64,000 nt of DNA from a bacterium D16-50 (GCA_003612485.1 RAZA01000017.1:19956-83955), one strand, 5' to 3'. Shown: positions 53,612-62,329, counted from the stretch's first letter. Notes: generated by a model from the letters alone, not told the origin. Program-made: numbers and translations.

Positions 53612-54256
53612 ATGCTAAACATTTTATTTGTGACGGACTTCGTATGTCCCTACTGTCTGGTGGCGAAGGTTGCTCTGGAAGAGGCCCTGAAGGAGACCGG
53701 TATAGAGGCTGAAATCCAGGTACAGCCTCTGGAGCTGACTCAGGAGCCCAAGGAGAGAGTCGACACCTACCATGACGAAGAGCGCAAAAAGCGCTATCAG
53801 GTGCTGGTGGCGCCTGCCGCAGCTCTGGGGCTCGACATGAAGCTGCCCCCTGCAGTCTGCCCCCGCCCCTACACCAGACTGGCTTTCGAGGGTCTTTTCT
53901 TCGCTGAGGAAAAGGGCAAAGAGGCCGTTTATGCCGACTTGGCATACCGTGCCTATTTTGAGGAAGAACTGGATATCGGAGATCTGGACGTATTATGCCG
54001 GCTCGCCCAAAGGGCCGGGCTGGACGCCGAAGAATTCCGCGGCGCACTTACGGCGGGAGTCTACACCCAGCGGGTAAAGGAGGCTGTGGACTATTCCCGA
54101 AATGAACTGAAGGTATCGGGAATCCCTTCCATCTACTTAAACGGAGAACGCATATCCGTGGAAAAATATACGAAAGAGGAAATGATCCAGATATTGCAGG
54201 AGGGACAGGCAGCCGCCGGAAAGGGCGTATGCTGCGGAATCGACGGCTGCGGCTGA
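53612..54256 (+). CDS. DsbA family (FrnE-like) thiol oxidoreductase
   Basis: The 214-residue protein has the redox motif CPYC in FVTDFVCPYCLVAK, a helical insertion (about 60-150) and the cis-Pro segment VSGIPSIYLNG. It has no signal peptide, so it acts in the cytosol. The C-terminus ends in a Cys-rich tail (GVCCGIDGCG) made by the first copy of a DNA repeat that continues beyond the stop. AAGGAG precedes ATG 53612. Confidence 0.9.
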   Translation: MLNILFVTDFVCPYCLVAKVALEEALKETGIEAEIQVQPLELTQEPKERVDTYHDEERKKRYQVLVAPAAALGLDMKLPPAVCPRPYTRLAFEGLFFAEEKGKEAVYADLAYRAYFEEELDIGDLDVLCRLAQRAGLDAEEFRGALTAGVYTQRVKEAVDYSRNELKVSGIPSIYLNGERISVEKYTKEEMIQILQEGQAAAGKGVCCGIDGCG

Positions 54257-54345
54257 CGCCGGAAAGGGCCTGTGCTGCGGAATCGGCGGCGGCTATCGCC
54301 GGAAAGGGCCTATGCTGCGGAATCGGCGGCGGCTGACGCCGGTGC
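54215..54345. repeat. Tandem duplication of the 3' end of the DsbA-like gene
   Basis: GCCGGAAAGGGC starts copies at 54215, 54258 and 54298, with a partial copy near 54338. The spacings are 43, 40 and 40. The first copy is coding; later copies are shifted out of frame and lie after the stop. Confidence 0.75.
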
Positions 54346-54476
54346 CGATCCGACAGCCGGCTTTTACTTCATAAACAAACTTATAAACACTGCAGGGTGT
54401 TTTTCCTGCCTTGCGGAATTACATAAGTTTTGACAGAGAAACACCCTATAAGACTGAATATTTTCTCTCAAATCCC

Positions 54477-54505
54477 TTGACAACTGTAAGCAACGGGAAT
54501 ATAAT
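54477..54505 (+). promoter_or_regulatory. Consensus promoter of the leader-methyltransferase unit
   Basis: TTGACA (54477-54482) and TATAAT (54500-54505) are both perfect with a 17-nt spacer. Transcription should start near 54512. The AT-rich stretch from 54360 to here holds a 9-bp inverted repeat (AGGGTGTTT at 54394, AAACACCCT at 54439) and no other gene. Confidence 0.9.
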
Positions 54506-54532
54506 GTACAAAATTCTTTAGGAGGTAAGGCA

Positions 54533-54646
54533 ATGTTGAATCGTATCGACCGTTTTAACAATGTAGTCGTTATGCAGTCCGCAGTCCCTGCTTATTTTTG
54601 GCAGATGGGCGGGCTTACATTGCTATACCCTTATTCAAGTAATTAG
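54533..54646 (+). CDS. 37-residue leader peptide of an attenuator
   Basis: The ORF begins at ATG 54533 behind AGGAGG at 7-nt spacing and ends at TAG 54646. The product has a basic and Asn-rich start (MLNRIDRFNN), a hydrophobic middle and an aromatic-rich part with PAYFWQMGG and LLYPYSS. It is too short for the usual gene lists. Its place between a perfect promoter and a terminator hairpin, ahead of a methyltransferase gene, is that of a regulatory leader. Codons 27-30 contain the sequence that can form the antiterminator. Confidence 0.75.
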   Translation: MLNRIDRFNNVVVMQSAVPAYFWQMGGLTLLYPYSSN

Positions 54647-54676
54647 AATGTATTTCTAATCTGATTAAGCTAAATG

Positions 54677-54717
54677 CAGTGCAAGCTATGAGAGAATCTC
54701 AGCTTGCACTGTTTTTT
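54677..54717 (+). terminator. Attenuator terminator before the methyltransferase gene
   Basis: CAGTGCAAGCT (54677-54687) and AGCTTGCACTG (54701-54711) form a perfect 11-bp stem followed by TTTTTTATA. It ends 25 nt before the methyltransferase ATG. A leader segment at 54612-54623 can pair with 54676-54687 (11 of 12 positions counting G-T pairs) and would break this hairpin. Confidence 0.85.
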
Positions 54718-54742
54718 ATACTTTTGTATAGGAGGTTTCGAT

Positions 54743-55531
54743 ATGGAAACGAAAGACTATTTAACAAATTATTATGAGAAATACGATGAAGAAGGGCGTC
54801 TTATCTCAAGACACGGAATGGTAGAGTATATTACTACTATGAAATATATCGAAAAGTATCTCAAGCCAAATATGCGAGTCTTGGAGATTGGTGCCGCAAC
54901 AGGTCGATACAGCCACGTTTTGGCACAAAAAGGCTATCGAGTGGATGCAGTCGAATTAGTTGAGCATAATATCAAAATCTTCAAGCAAAACACCATCGAA
55001 GGCGAACCCGTAACAATCACACAAGGTAATGCTATGGATTTGTCTGATTTTGAGAGCGATACTTACGAAATCACTCTGCTGCTCGGTCCGATGTACCACC
55101 TATTCACAACCGAAGATAAACTAAAAGCATTATCAGAAGCAATACGAGTGACAAAGAAAGGCGGCATTGTTTTTGCATCATACTGTATGGGTGATGCAAG
55201 TGTTTTATCATACGGTTTTATTCGCGGGGAAATCTACAACATTATTGAAAAATGTATGCTAAACCCAGAAACATTCGATACCTTCTCAAATCCGTGGGAC
55301 ATATTTGAGCTGCACCGAAAGGAAGATATTGATAAGCTCCGTTCGGAGTTCAATGTTACTCAGCTTCACTTCGTTGCTACTGACGGCTACACAAATCATA
55401 TGAGAGAAACCGTGGACCAAATGGATGGCCGAATGTACGACTTGTATCTAAAGTATCATTTTGCAATCTGCGAAAGACAAGATATGGTTGGTTACTCTCA
55501 TCACACACTTGATATATTTAAAAAGGAATAG
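54743..55531 (+). CDS. Class I SAM-dependent methyltransferase under attenuation control
   Basis: The 262-residue protein has the SAM motifs MRVLEIGAATGRYSHVLA, DAVELVEHNI, TQGNAMDLSDF and EITLLLGPMYHLF, with an insertion after about residue 160 that may bind substrate. The substrate is not recognised; small molecules or RNA are possible. ATG 54743 has AGGAGG at 7-nt spacing. The gene is AT-rich, unlike its GC-rich surroundings. Leader-controlled methyltransferases often answer translation inhibitors; that is an inference here. Confidence 0.85.
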   Translation: METKDYLTNYYEKYDEEGRLISRHGMVEYITTMKYIEKYLKPNMRVLEIGAATGRYSHVLAQKGYRVDAVELVEHNIKIFKQNTIEGEPVTITQGNAMDLSDFESDTYEITLLLGPMYHLFTTEDKLKALSEAIRVTKKGGIVFASYCMGDASVLSYGFIRGEIYNIIEKCMLNPETFDTFSNPWDIFELHRKEDIDKLRSEFNVTQLHFVATDGYTNHMRETVDQMDGRMYDLYLKYHFAICERQDMVGYSHHTLDIFKKE

Positions 55532-55756
55532 AGAAAATAAACATGAATATGCGACCAAAGTCCGTTATTTTCATCATAGATGTACTTGTCCATATTGAAA
55601 TCCTCCAGTATAATATATTTGTACATACATCACAGCTCTCCGATTGCCACACATATGTTTATCGTGTTATGAGATTTTCTTGCCCTTCAATTTACCCTTA
55701 TAAGTAATCGGAGCAAGGGAAGTCAGTACGGAAAAAACTGATGATGGAGGTGCAAT

Positions 55757-56365
55757 ATGGCCATCGCTTTGGACATAAATTTTCTAAGCAAAGAGTTAAT
55801 AGATATAGAAATAATTGAAAACTTATTAAAACAATATAGTGTAAAAATCGTATCTATAAACAGTATTGATAACTGGATGTGGGATAATGAAAAAGAAATT
55901 GCCTCTCTAATGCAGATTGGAAAAGTGCTAAATAATTGTCAGATTGCCATAATCAAACTAAGGCAACCTTTGATGAAAGATTTAGGTATCTTTATTGAAA
56001 AAGTTGAGAACTTTTATCTTTATACAGTCTGGATGAATACAGAAGGTTATCCCATGTTGGATTGTGATGCAATTACTTTAGAAAATTGTAAATATTTCGA
56101 GAATATATTTGCAGCATTGCTAAAAATGAAAGAAAACAATACAAATATTTTTGAGGTAGCGGCAATAGGATTAGAGACAGACATTCATTATAGTAAAGAT
56201 ATATTGGATATGATACAAAAATCTAAAAATGTACTGGTTTGGATTTTTAACCAAGATGTCGAATTGAATCAGAAAATGGCTGGTTATGAAATTAAAAGAA
56301 TTAATGGGATAAAAATATTAGAGAAAATAAAGCACGAAAAGACATTTCAAGGCATGGAAAGGTAA
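55757..56365 (+). CDS. Hypothetical protein, 202 residues
   Basis: No family is recognised. The protein is soluble, acidic and rich in Ile, Lys and Asn, with an alternation of strands and helices. GGAGG precedes ATG 55757 at 6-nt spacing, which supports a real gene. The gap of 225 nt before it holds no other gene. The HAD gene follows after 5 nt, so the two are probably co-transcribed. The low GC matches the methyltransferase gene. Confidence 0.65.
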   Translation: MAIALDINFLSKELIDIEIIENLLKQYSVKIVSINSIDNWMWDNEKEIASLMQIGKVLNNCQIAIIKLRQPLMKDLGIFIEKVENFYLYTVWMNTEGYPMLDCDAITLENCKYFENIFAALLKMKENNTNIFEVAAIGLETDIHYSKDILDMIQKSKNVLVWIFNQDVELNQKMAGYEIKRINGIKILEKIKHEKTFQGMER

Positions 56366-56370
56366 ATTAC

Positions 56371-57108
56371 ATGAAAATACCCAAAATGATATTGTTTGAT
56401 TATGGTCAGACACTTATTGCAGAGCAGAAATTTGACGGGATAAAGGGAACGGAGGCTGTCTTACAGTATGCCACAAAAAATAAGTATCATTTGTCGGCAG
56501 AGCAGGTGCAAGCCAAAGCAAATGAAATCAATCGGGAATTGGGGAGATTTGATCCTGAGAAGAGGCACTTATTTCAGATAGAAATACCCAATACAATGTT
56601 CACGCCTTATCTTTATGAATCGCAGGGAATAGAGCTTTCATTAAGTAACTCTGAAATTGATACAGTATTCTGGAATGCTGCTGCTCCGGGAGTGCCGACA
56701 GAGGGTATCAAAGATTTTTTAGGATATTTGAAAGAAAAAGGGATTCGCACAGGAGTAATCAGCAATATTTGTTATGATCCTTCTGTGGTTGCAGAGCGTA
56801 TCAACAGACTGCTTCCGGAAAATACTTTTGAATTTATCATTACCTCAAGTAATTTTATGTTCCGCAAACCGAACAAGAGGATATTCGATTTGGCTCTGGA
56901 AAAAGCGCAGTTACAGCCGGATAAAGTCTGGTATATCGGGGATCAGTATGAATGCGATGTGAAAGGCTCCTTAAATGCCGGTATGCTGCCGGTATGGTAC
57001 ATAGGGGCGCTTGATCTGCCTTATGCTGAAGATAAAAATATTCTGACAGCAAAAACTTGGAGTGAAATAAAGCGCTATATGGAAGGTCAGCGCATGAACC
57101 TTGCATAA
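56371..57108 (+). CDS. HAD family hydrolase
   Basis: The 245-residue protein has HAD motif I as FDYGQTL, motif II in VISNICYD, motif III Lys in FRKPNKRIFDLAL and motif IV GDQYECDVKGSLNAGM. The acid two positions after the nucleophile, usually Asp, is Gly here, which can weaken phosphatase activity. The cap region at about 18-95 is helical. The substrate is unknown. It is the last gene of the low-GC island. Confidence 0.9.
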   Translation: MKIPKMILFDYGQTLIAEQKFDGIKGTEAVLQYATKNKYHLSAEQVQAKANEINRELGRFDPEKRHLFQIEIPNTMFTPYLYESQGIELSLSNSEIDTVFWNAAAPGVPTEGIKDFLGYLKEKGIRTGVISNICYDPSVVAERINRLLPENTFEFIITSSNFMFRKPNKRIFDLALEKAQLQPDKVWYIGDQYECDVKGSLNAGMLPVWYIGALDLPYAEDKNILTAKTWSEIKRYMEGQRMNLA

Positions 57109-57150
57109 TGGTTGAGCCTTATGCGCCTCCTGTCACTTTGCCACTCCCCT

Positions 57151-57753
57151 TTATACAGCGCCCTCCGCCGCCGATTCCACCATGGCCGACGCATCAATTA
57201 CCTCCGGGCCCTCCGGGGCCGTGCCGTTCTCCGCCGCTTCTTTCGGATCGGCGTACTCCTTTTCCTCCTCGTCCCCCCAAAGGGTCTTGTACTTTTCCTT
57301 CTTCTGACTCTGCACCAATGCGCCGATGTTCTTCGCAGTCTGATACATCTCAAAGTTGTACTCCATTAGCTTCTTCTCGTCTGCGGCGGGCACGATGCCG
57401 CCCCGCATGATACGTCTGGCCACCTCAATAAGCTTCGCCATGTCAACCGCATACTCCGCCGCTGCGTCCGCCTGCTGCTCCCCCACAGCGGCGTTCCAAT
57501 AGGCGCAGTACTGCTCCGCAAGCTGGTTCAGATAATCCTGATATTCCGACTGTTTTTCATCCAGCTTATCCAGTGTCAGTTCCAGAGTCGCCACCTCCGA
57601 GGCGCATTCCTCTCTATCCTTCTCACTGGTCCCCTCAGGCAAAGCTTCCATCCTTGACCGGGCCGTCTGAAGCTGTTTTGAGAGAATCCTCTTTTGCTTC
57701 TGATACGCCTGTACCTGATCCCTATAGATCTGCTGCGCCTCCCCGATTTTCAT
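57151..57753 (-). CDS. Coiled-coil protein of unknown function
   Basis: The 200-residue protein is almost entirely helical, with a long coiled coil (IYRDQVQAYQKQKRILSKQL and ATLELTLDKLDEKQSEYQDY) and an acidic, Ala-rich end. No signal or membrane segment is seen. I recognise no family. ATG 57753 is preceded by AAAGGCGGG. The promoter 125 nt upstream contains a perfect palindrome. The upstream open frame to 57831 has no ribosome site. Confidence 0.75.
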   Translation of the reverse strand: MKIGEAQQIYRDQVQAYQKQKRILSKQLQTARSRMEALPEGTSEKDREECASEVATLELTLDKLDEKQSEYQDYLNQLAEQYCAYWNAAVGEQQADAAAEYAVDMAKLIEVARRIMRGGIVPAADEKKLMEYNFEMYQTAKNIGALVQSQKKEKYKTLWGDEEEKEYADPKEAAENGTAPEGPEVIDASAMVESAAEGAV

Positions 57754-57877
57754 ACATTTCCCGCCTTTCCCCGAAACCGGGACACAAAGGGCCCTGCGTC
57801 CCGCCAATTCCATGATTGCAGCCCCATGCAATAAGTCAGCCTTACATAGAATGATGAAATACTATATGTCATATCCA

Positions 57878-57906
57878 TTATAATGTACATGAACATGTAC
57901 GTCAAC
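57878..57906 (-). promoter_or_regulatory. Promoter with palindrome in the spacer, coiled-coil gene
   Basis: On the minus strand TTGACG (57906-57901) and TATAAT (57883-57878) are 17 nt apart. GTACATGAACATGTAC (57886-57901), a perfect 16-bp palindrome, fills the spacer. A repressor bound there would block polymerase. Confidence 0.75.
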
Positions 57907-57970
57907 CCATGGAAACGGCACCGGCAAAACCATTCCCATGGGAACGGTCCCGCCGGCGTCGCGTCTTTTG

Positions 57971-59245
57971 TCAGGCCCCCATCTGAAAGCGGAATACCGG
58001 CTCCTGTCGCCCCTCCGGCTCCCATGCCAGCTGTTCCGCCAGTGTGCATATCCGGCCAGCGGCGCCCCTTTGCACTGCTTCGCCCTGACAAGCCCTCATG
58101 GCTCTGCAGGCCTTCTGATCTTCCAGAAGCGCAAAAATCTCTTCCGCTCCCTTCTCCGTAATCCGGCAGGATATGCTCATGTTGCGCTCCCGGAAATAAG
58201 CCGCGTTAAAGGTCTCGCAGCCCGGAATAGGCGGCATATGCACCAGCGGCACGCCGCACACGGCGGCCTCCGTGGAGGACAGCCCTCCGGGTTTGGTGAT
58301 GTAGAGATCGCAGGCCCTCATATAATCCGCCATGCAGTCCGTGTGTCCCACCACGATAATCTGCCTGCCGTATCTCTTCTTCAGCCTATCATACAGCTCC
58401 CTATTATTTCCGCAGACAACCACTATCTTTCTATTTACAGATTTTTTATCCCAGTCTTTATTGTCTTTATCGTTTTCTGTATTGTTGCCTTTATTATTAT
58501 CTTTGTCATCGTCTTTATTTCCATCTGCCGTCCCGTTTTTTCCCCGGATCCCTTCATGCGCCAGCAAGAGCCTCACAAGCTCCTCTATCCTTCCGGCTCC
58601 CATGCTGCCGCCGGAAATCAGAATATAGGATCCGTCCCCTGCAGTCTCCGGCCTCCTCTCTCCGGGAGCCACGGCACAGTCCCGGCAGACCTCCTCAAAG
58701 CTCCTGCCCACGGGAATCCCCAGCGGGTAGAGCCTTTCCTCCGGTATACCCCTGACGGCATACTCCTGCCTCAGATCCGCCGAAGGTATCACATAGGCAT
58801 CGCAGTCCGTCTCCTCCGTAAAGGGAATGCAGCAATAGTCCGTGGCCACAAACATCGTTTTGGGTATCTTCAACCCCTGCCGCTTCATATTGGTCAGTAT
58901 CTCCGCCGGGAACAAATGGGGCATGATTATAATATCAAACCGATTCTCCCTTAAATAATCTTCCATCGCCCCAAGCATCCCTCTATTGGCGTAATAGACC
59001 GGGGAGCGCAAGGGCAGCTTGCGGTACAGCTCTCCCGCCCTATAAATGGCCCCAAAAGCCCTTGGCGCCCTCTGGGCCGTCCTCACATAAAGTCTGTCAA
59101 TCCGCCCTGCAAGAGCGTCGCTTTGCAGCGTGTAGGGATTCAGCATCCGCACGCGATGCCCTCTGGCACAAAGCTCCTCCTGAATGGCCCTTCCCGCGGA
59201 ATTGTGGCCGCCTCCGGTGCCGCAGGAAAGTATCAATGCATCCAT
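57971..59245 (-). CDS. MGDG synthase/UgtP family glycosyltransferase
   Basis: The 424-residue enzyme transfers a sugar to diacylglycerol at the membrane. It has the N-terminal MGDG-synthase domain (LILSCGTGGGHNSAGRAI) and a C-terminal GT28-like domain with ISGGSMGAGRIEEL and ITKPGGLSSTEAAVCGVPL. An insertion at about residues 234-268, between these parts, is made almost wholly of Asp, Asn, Lys and Gly and must be a disordered loop. The start overlaps the PlsY gene by 13 nt, joining phospholipid and glycolipid synthesis. Confidence 0.88.
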   Translation of the reverse strand: MDALILSCGTGGGHNSAGRAIQEELCARGHRVRMLNPYTLQSDALAGRIDRLYVRTAQRAPRAFGAIYRAGELYRKLPLRSPVYYANRGMLGAMEDYLRENRFDIIIMPHLFPAEILTNMKRQGLKIPKTMFVATDYCCIPFTEETDCDAYVIPSADLRQEYAVRGIPEERLYPLGIPVGRSFEEVCRDCAVAPGERRPETAGDGSYILISGGSMGAGRIEELVRLLLAHEGIRGKNGTADGNKDDDKDNNKGNNTENDKDNKDWDKKSVNRKIVVVCGNNRELYDRLKKRYGRQIIVVGHTDCMADYMRACDLYITKPGGLSSTEAAVCGVPLVHMPPIPGCETFNAAYFRERNMSISCRITEKGAEEIFALLEDQKACRAMRACQGEAVQRGAAGRICTLAEQLAWEPEGRQEPVFRFQMGA

Positions 59246-59850
59246 AGCAGTCCCACCCCCATCTTCTCCTTAACCTCCCGGCTGGAGAAAAGCCTTGTGC
59301 ACACCGTCAGAGTAATTATGACAAATCCCACCCTTACGCTCTCCCCTCCCCCCATACATAGGACAAAGGCCAGCGTGCACAGATACGCCGCCAGAGTGCG
59401 GTGGTAATGGGGCGTGATCCTCAGCACCACTGAAAAAAAGACAAAGAATACGGCCAGCGCCCCAAGGGGCTGCCACAGAGGCAAAAGCCCCAGCAGGCAT
59501 CCGAATGTGACGGCGATTCCCTTGCCTCCCCTGAAGCCGTAAAATAGAGGGAACCCATGGCCTATGACCGGAGCCGCTATCACAAGCCCCTGCAGCAGTA
59601 CATGAGAGTCCCCCGCCATTTCCCCATGCATGAACCAAAATACCGGCAGGAATCCCTTCAGCACATCCCCCGCCAGCGTCAGAAGCCCGCACCAAAACCC
59701 GCCCTGCATGAATGCATTGGCTGTTCCGGGGTTCTGATCCTTACTGTTCTCGATCATCCCTTCCTTGTGGAATACCTTGGAAAACACCTGCGCAAACAGT
59801 ACGCTTCCGCACAGATATCCCAGAATTACGTACCCTATCGTCCCCGCCAT
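59233..59850 (-). CDS. plsY: Glycerol-3-phosphate acyltransferase PlsY family
   Basis: The 205-residue membrane protein has five or six helices and the PlsY motifs in changed form: GSVLFAQVFSK, then NPGTANAFMQGGFWCGLLTL (usual GSGN-GATN), and GHGFPLFYGFRGGKGIAVTFG. PlsY makes lysophosphatidate from acyl-phosphate. The first two motifs differ enough that a side-branch activity is possible. The start at 59850 uses AGAGG. It is the first gene of an operon with the UgtP-like gene. Confidence 0.88.
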   Translation of the reverse strand: MAGTIGYVILGYLCGSVLFAQVFSKVFHKEGMIENSKDQNPGTANAFMQGGFWCGLLTLAGDVLKGFLPVFWFMHGEMAGDSHVLLQGLVIAAPVIGHGFPLFYGFRGGKGIAVTFGCLLGLLPLWQPLGALAVFFVFFSVVLRITPHYHRTLAAYLCTLAFVLCMGGGESVRVGFVIITLTVCTRLFSSREVKEKMGVGLLWMH

Positions 59851-59985
59851 AAAAACACCTCTTCTCTGGGGCATGTCGCTGAAACCCTTCCATTTAATAT
59901 GCCCTATGTATGATTTTATATTGGGAATATATCACAGAAAAATAAACTGAAACGAAACTTTGACAGAATACGGAGGCTTTACAGA

Positions 59986-61119
59986 TCATTCTTTGCAGGG
60001 AAGCTCCACCGTAAACTCCGTGATCCCCCCTTGGCTTCGCGCCAAGGCCCTTCCCCCGTGAAGCTGCGCCACCCGCTTCACGATGGCCAGACCTACGCCG
60101 TTTCCCTCGCTGCTATGGGATTCGTCCGCCTGATAGAATTTGTTGAATATTTTCTCCCTCGCCTCTGCCGGAATCTCCGGACCGGAATTGATGACCGACA
60201 CCCGGATTTCTTGTTCCTTCTGTGCAAGACGAATTTCCACAATGTCCCCATGGGCCGAAAATTTGACGGCATTATCGATCAGGTTGATCCAGACCTGCTT
60301 GAGCAGCTCCTCGTTTCCCCATATCTCTAGTTCGCCAAAATCCAGCTTCCACTCCAGCTCCTTGGGCGCCCATTTATGTTCCAAAAGCAAAATGCAGGAG
60401 CGGATCTGCTCCGAGAGATTGAACCGGGACACATTGGTAAGAATCGACTGGTTCTCGATTCGGGTGAGATTCAGCACATTGGTGGCCATGTAGGAAAGGC
60501 GCAGAGATTCCGCCTCTATGATGTTGAGGTACTCCGCCTGCTGCTCCGGCGTCAGGCCGCCCCGCTTCAGTACCTTGGCAAAGCCTGCCACAGACACGAT
60601 GGGAGTCTTGAACTCATGGGAAAAATTATTGATAAAATCATTCCGAAGCATTTCCGTATTGCCCAGCTCCTCCGCCATCTTGTTGAAGCTGTCGGTGAGC
60701 TCCGCAAAGGCCGGATGGCTGGTGAGCAGCCTGCCGAATTTCAGCCGGGCCTGAAAATCCCCGGAAGCCAGACGGTTCATCTGAAGAATCAGGTTTGACA
60801 CGGGCCGCAGGGGAATGGTGGTGGCGGTGATCACCACCACGAAGCCTATAAAGGTATCCACGGCGGCCAGCAGCAGAATCATGCGCCCCGTGTTCAGGTT
60901 CTCGATCCACTCCACGGTGATCACTCCGGTCTGCACCAGCACCACCAGACCTGCCAATGCCACCAGCACCGTGGCAAACTGGATGACAAAAAGAACCATG
61001 AAGACCAAAAGCCCCAAAGAAAGATAATGCTTGTTGCCCTTGCTTTTCTTATCTTTCCGGAGCTTTTTATTTTTCTGGTTATTCAAATCCAAAATTGTTT
61101 CGTCCGCCCTATTCGTCAC
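59986..61119 (-). CDS. Sensor histidine kinase
   Basis: The roughly 377-residue kinase has two membrane helices with only a short loop between them (about 35-65 and 78-102), a HAMP domain, phosphoacceptor His in FINNFSHEFKTP, and the ATPase N box (NLIDNAVKF) and G box (EGNGVGLAIVK). A short outer loop suggests it senses the membrane itself. GTG 61119 is preceded by AAGG; ATG 61137 has no ribosome site. It follows the response regulator after about 60 nt. Confidence 0.9.
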   Translation of the reverse strand: MTNRADETILDLNNQKNKKLRKDKKSKGNKHYLSLGLLVFMVLFVIQFATVLVALAGLVVLVQTGVITVEWIENLNTGRMILLLAAVDTFIGFVVVITATTIPLRPVSNLILQMNRLASGDFQARLKFGRLLTSHPAFAELTDSFNKMAEELGNTEMLRNDFINNFSHEFKTPIVSVAGFAKVLKRGGLTPEQQAEYLNIIEAESLRLSYMATNVLNLTRIENQSILTNVSRFNLSEQIRSCILLLEHKWAPKELEWKLDFGELEIWGNEELLKQVWINLIDNAVKFSAHGDIVEIRLAQKEQEIRVSVINSGPEIPAEAREKIFNKFYQADESHSSEGNGVGLAIVKRVAQLHGGRALARSQGGITEFTVELPCKE

Positions 61120-61182
61120 AGCCTGACCTTGCCTCATAATTTAACATGTGTCTTTTATGTTTTTACTATATCAAAAGCATCC

Positions 61183-61857
61183 CTATACATTCCGCACTGC
61201 CTTGTAGCCCAGTCCCCGCACGGACTGAATCTCGAATTCCTCCCAGCCCTCAAAGCGTTTCCGCAGCCGGCCGATGTGAACCGTAACCGTCTCCCACCCC
61301 GTCTCGCTGTCCGCCCCCCATATCTCGTCCATGAGCTGAATGCGGGTGAATATCTTGCCCGGGTAGGACAGCAGCTTGTACAAGAGCAGAAATTCCTTTT
61401 GGGGAAGTTCCTGCTCCTCCCCGCCCCTTGTAACGGTCAGTGCATCATAGTCAAGAACCACGTCCCCCACCACGATCTTTCGCTCGCTGGCAATCTTGGC
61501 CCGCCGCAAAAGCGCCTTAATGCGCAGCAGCAACTCCTCCTGATCAATGGGCTTGGTCATATAATCGTCCGTCCCCACCAGAAAGCCCTTGTGCTTATCC
61601 TCCGGAAGCTGTCTTGCAGAGACCATCAAAATGGGCAGGTTTTCGTCTGTGCCCCGAATCTCTTTGGTAAATTCATAACCGGACATCTTCGGCATCATGA
61701 TATCCAAAACCACCAAATCTATATGCTCCCGATCCAGTACCTCCAGCGCCTCCTCCCCGTTGGACGCAGTGACCACATTGTAATTCTCCGCCTCCAGCAC
61801 TGTCCTGAACAAGAGTCTGGTATTTTTATCGTCATCCACAACCAAAATGCGGAACAT
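61183..61857 (-). CDS. OmpR family response regulator
   Basis: The 224-residue regulator has a receiver domain (MFRILVVDDDKNTRLLF, phosphoacceptor Asp52 in LVVLDIMMPKMSG, Lys in MTKPID) and a winged-helix domain (LPQKEFLLLYKLLSYPGKIF, then VTVHIGRLRKRFEG). ATG 61857 has GGGGTGA upstream and is the usual family start; GTG 61866 is an alternative. It is encoded directly before its kinase. Its targets are unknown. Confidence 0.93.
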   Translation of the reverse strand: MFRILVVDDDKNTRLLFRTVLEAENYNVVTASNGEEALEVLDREHIDLVVLDIMMPKMSGYEFTKEIRGTDENLPILMVSARQLPEDKHKGFLVGTDDYMTKPIDQEELLLRIKALLRRAKIASERKIVVGDVVLDYDALTVTRGGEEQELPQKEFLLLYKLLSYPGKIFTRIQLMDEIWGADSETGWETVTVHIGRLRKRFEGWEEFEIQSVRGLGYKAVRNV

Positions 61858-61870
61858 CCTCTTCACCCCA

Positions 61871-62329
61871 TCATAATCCTTGCAGTTCCGTGGTCCAGTT
61901 CAGCTCCTGAATCAGCTCATCGCACTGGCGCAGCTCCTTGGACAGAAGATCCACTCTCTTCTGAATCTCCGACACCGGCACGGTGCTCTTGATCCTGATC
62001 TCGGAATGGGTCATGCGGCCCACCTTATTGCTGGCATTGTCAAGGAAATTGCGCATCACCTGAATCCTGCTCTTGAGGCAGTCCCTATGGGCCAGAAGCT
62101 CCGTTATGGTCTTTCCCTCACGGGAAGTTTTGCTGTTGGTCAGATTGATGCAGGCCATCAGCTGTTCCAGCCGCTCCACCGTCCTGTCCAGCTCGGCCAT
62201 CAGCTCCTCCGGCGACTCAGAGGGTTCCTCCCCCTCCTGCACCTTGGAATTATTGTTCAGTCTTATACCGATCTCCGACAACCGTCTCTGCAGATCCGCT
62301 CTTTCCGATAATGCCGCTGCCAATTTCAT
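61871..62329 (-). CDS. DIP1984 family (septicolysin-like) protein
   Basis: The 152-residue protein is helical with the family start MKLAAALSERADLQRRLSEI and RLNNNSKVQEGEEPSESPEE, followed by a coiled-coil middle and a C-terminal helix. Function in bacteria is unknown. ATG 62329 has GGAGG at 8-nt spacing. It lies 13 nt upstream of the response regulator and is probably co-transcribed. Confidence 0.88.
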   Translation of the reverse strand: MKLAAALSERADLQRRLSEIGIRLNNNSKVQEGEEPSESPEELMAELDRTVERLEQLMACINLTNSKTSREGKTITELLAHRDCLKSRIQVMRNFLDNASNKVGRMTHSEIRIKSTVPVSEIQKRVDLLSKELRQCDELIQELNWTTELQGL

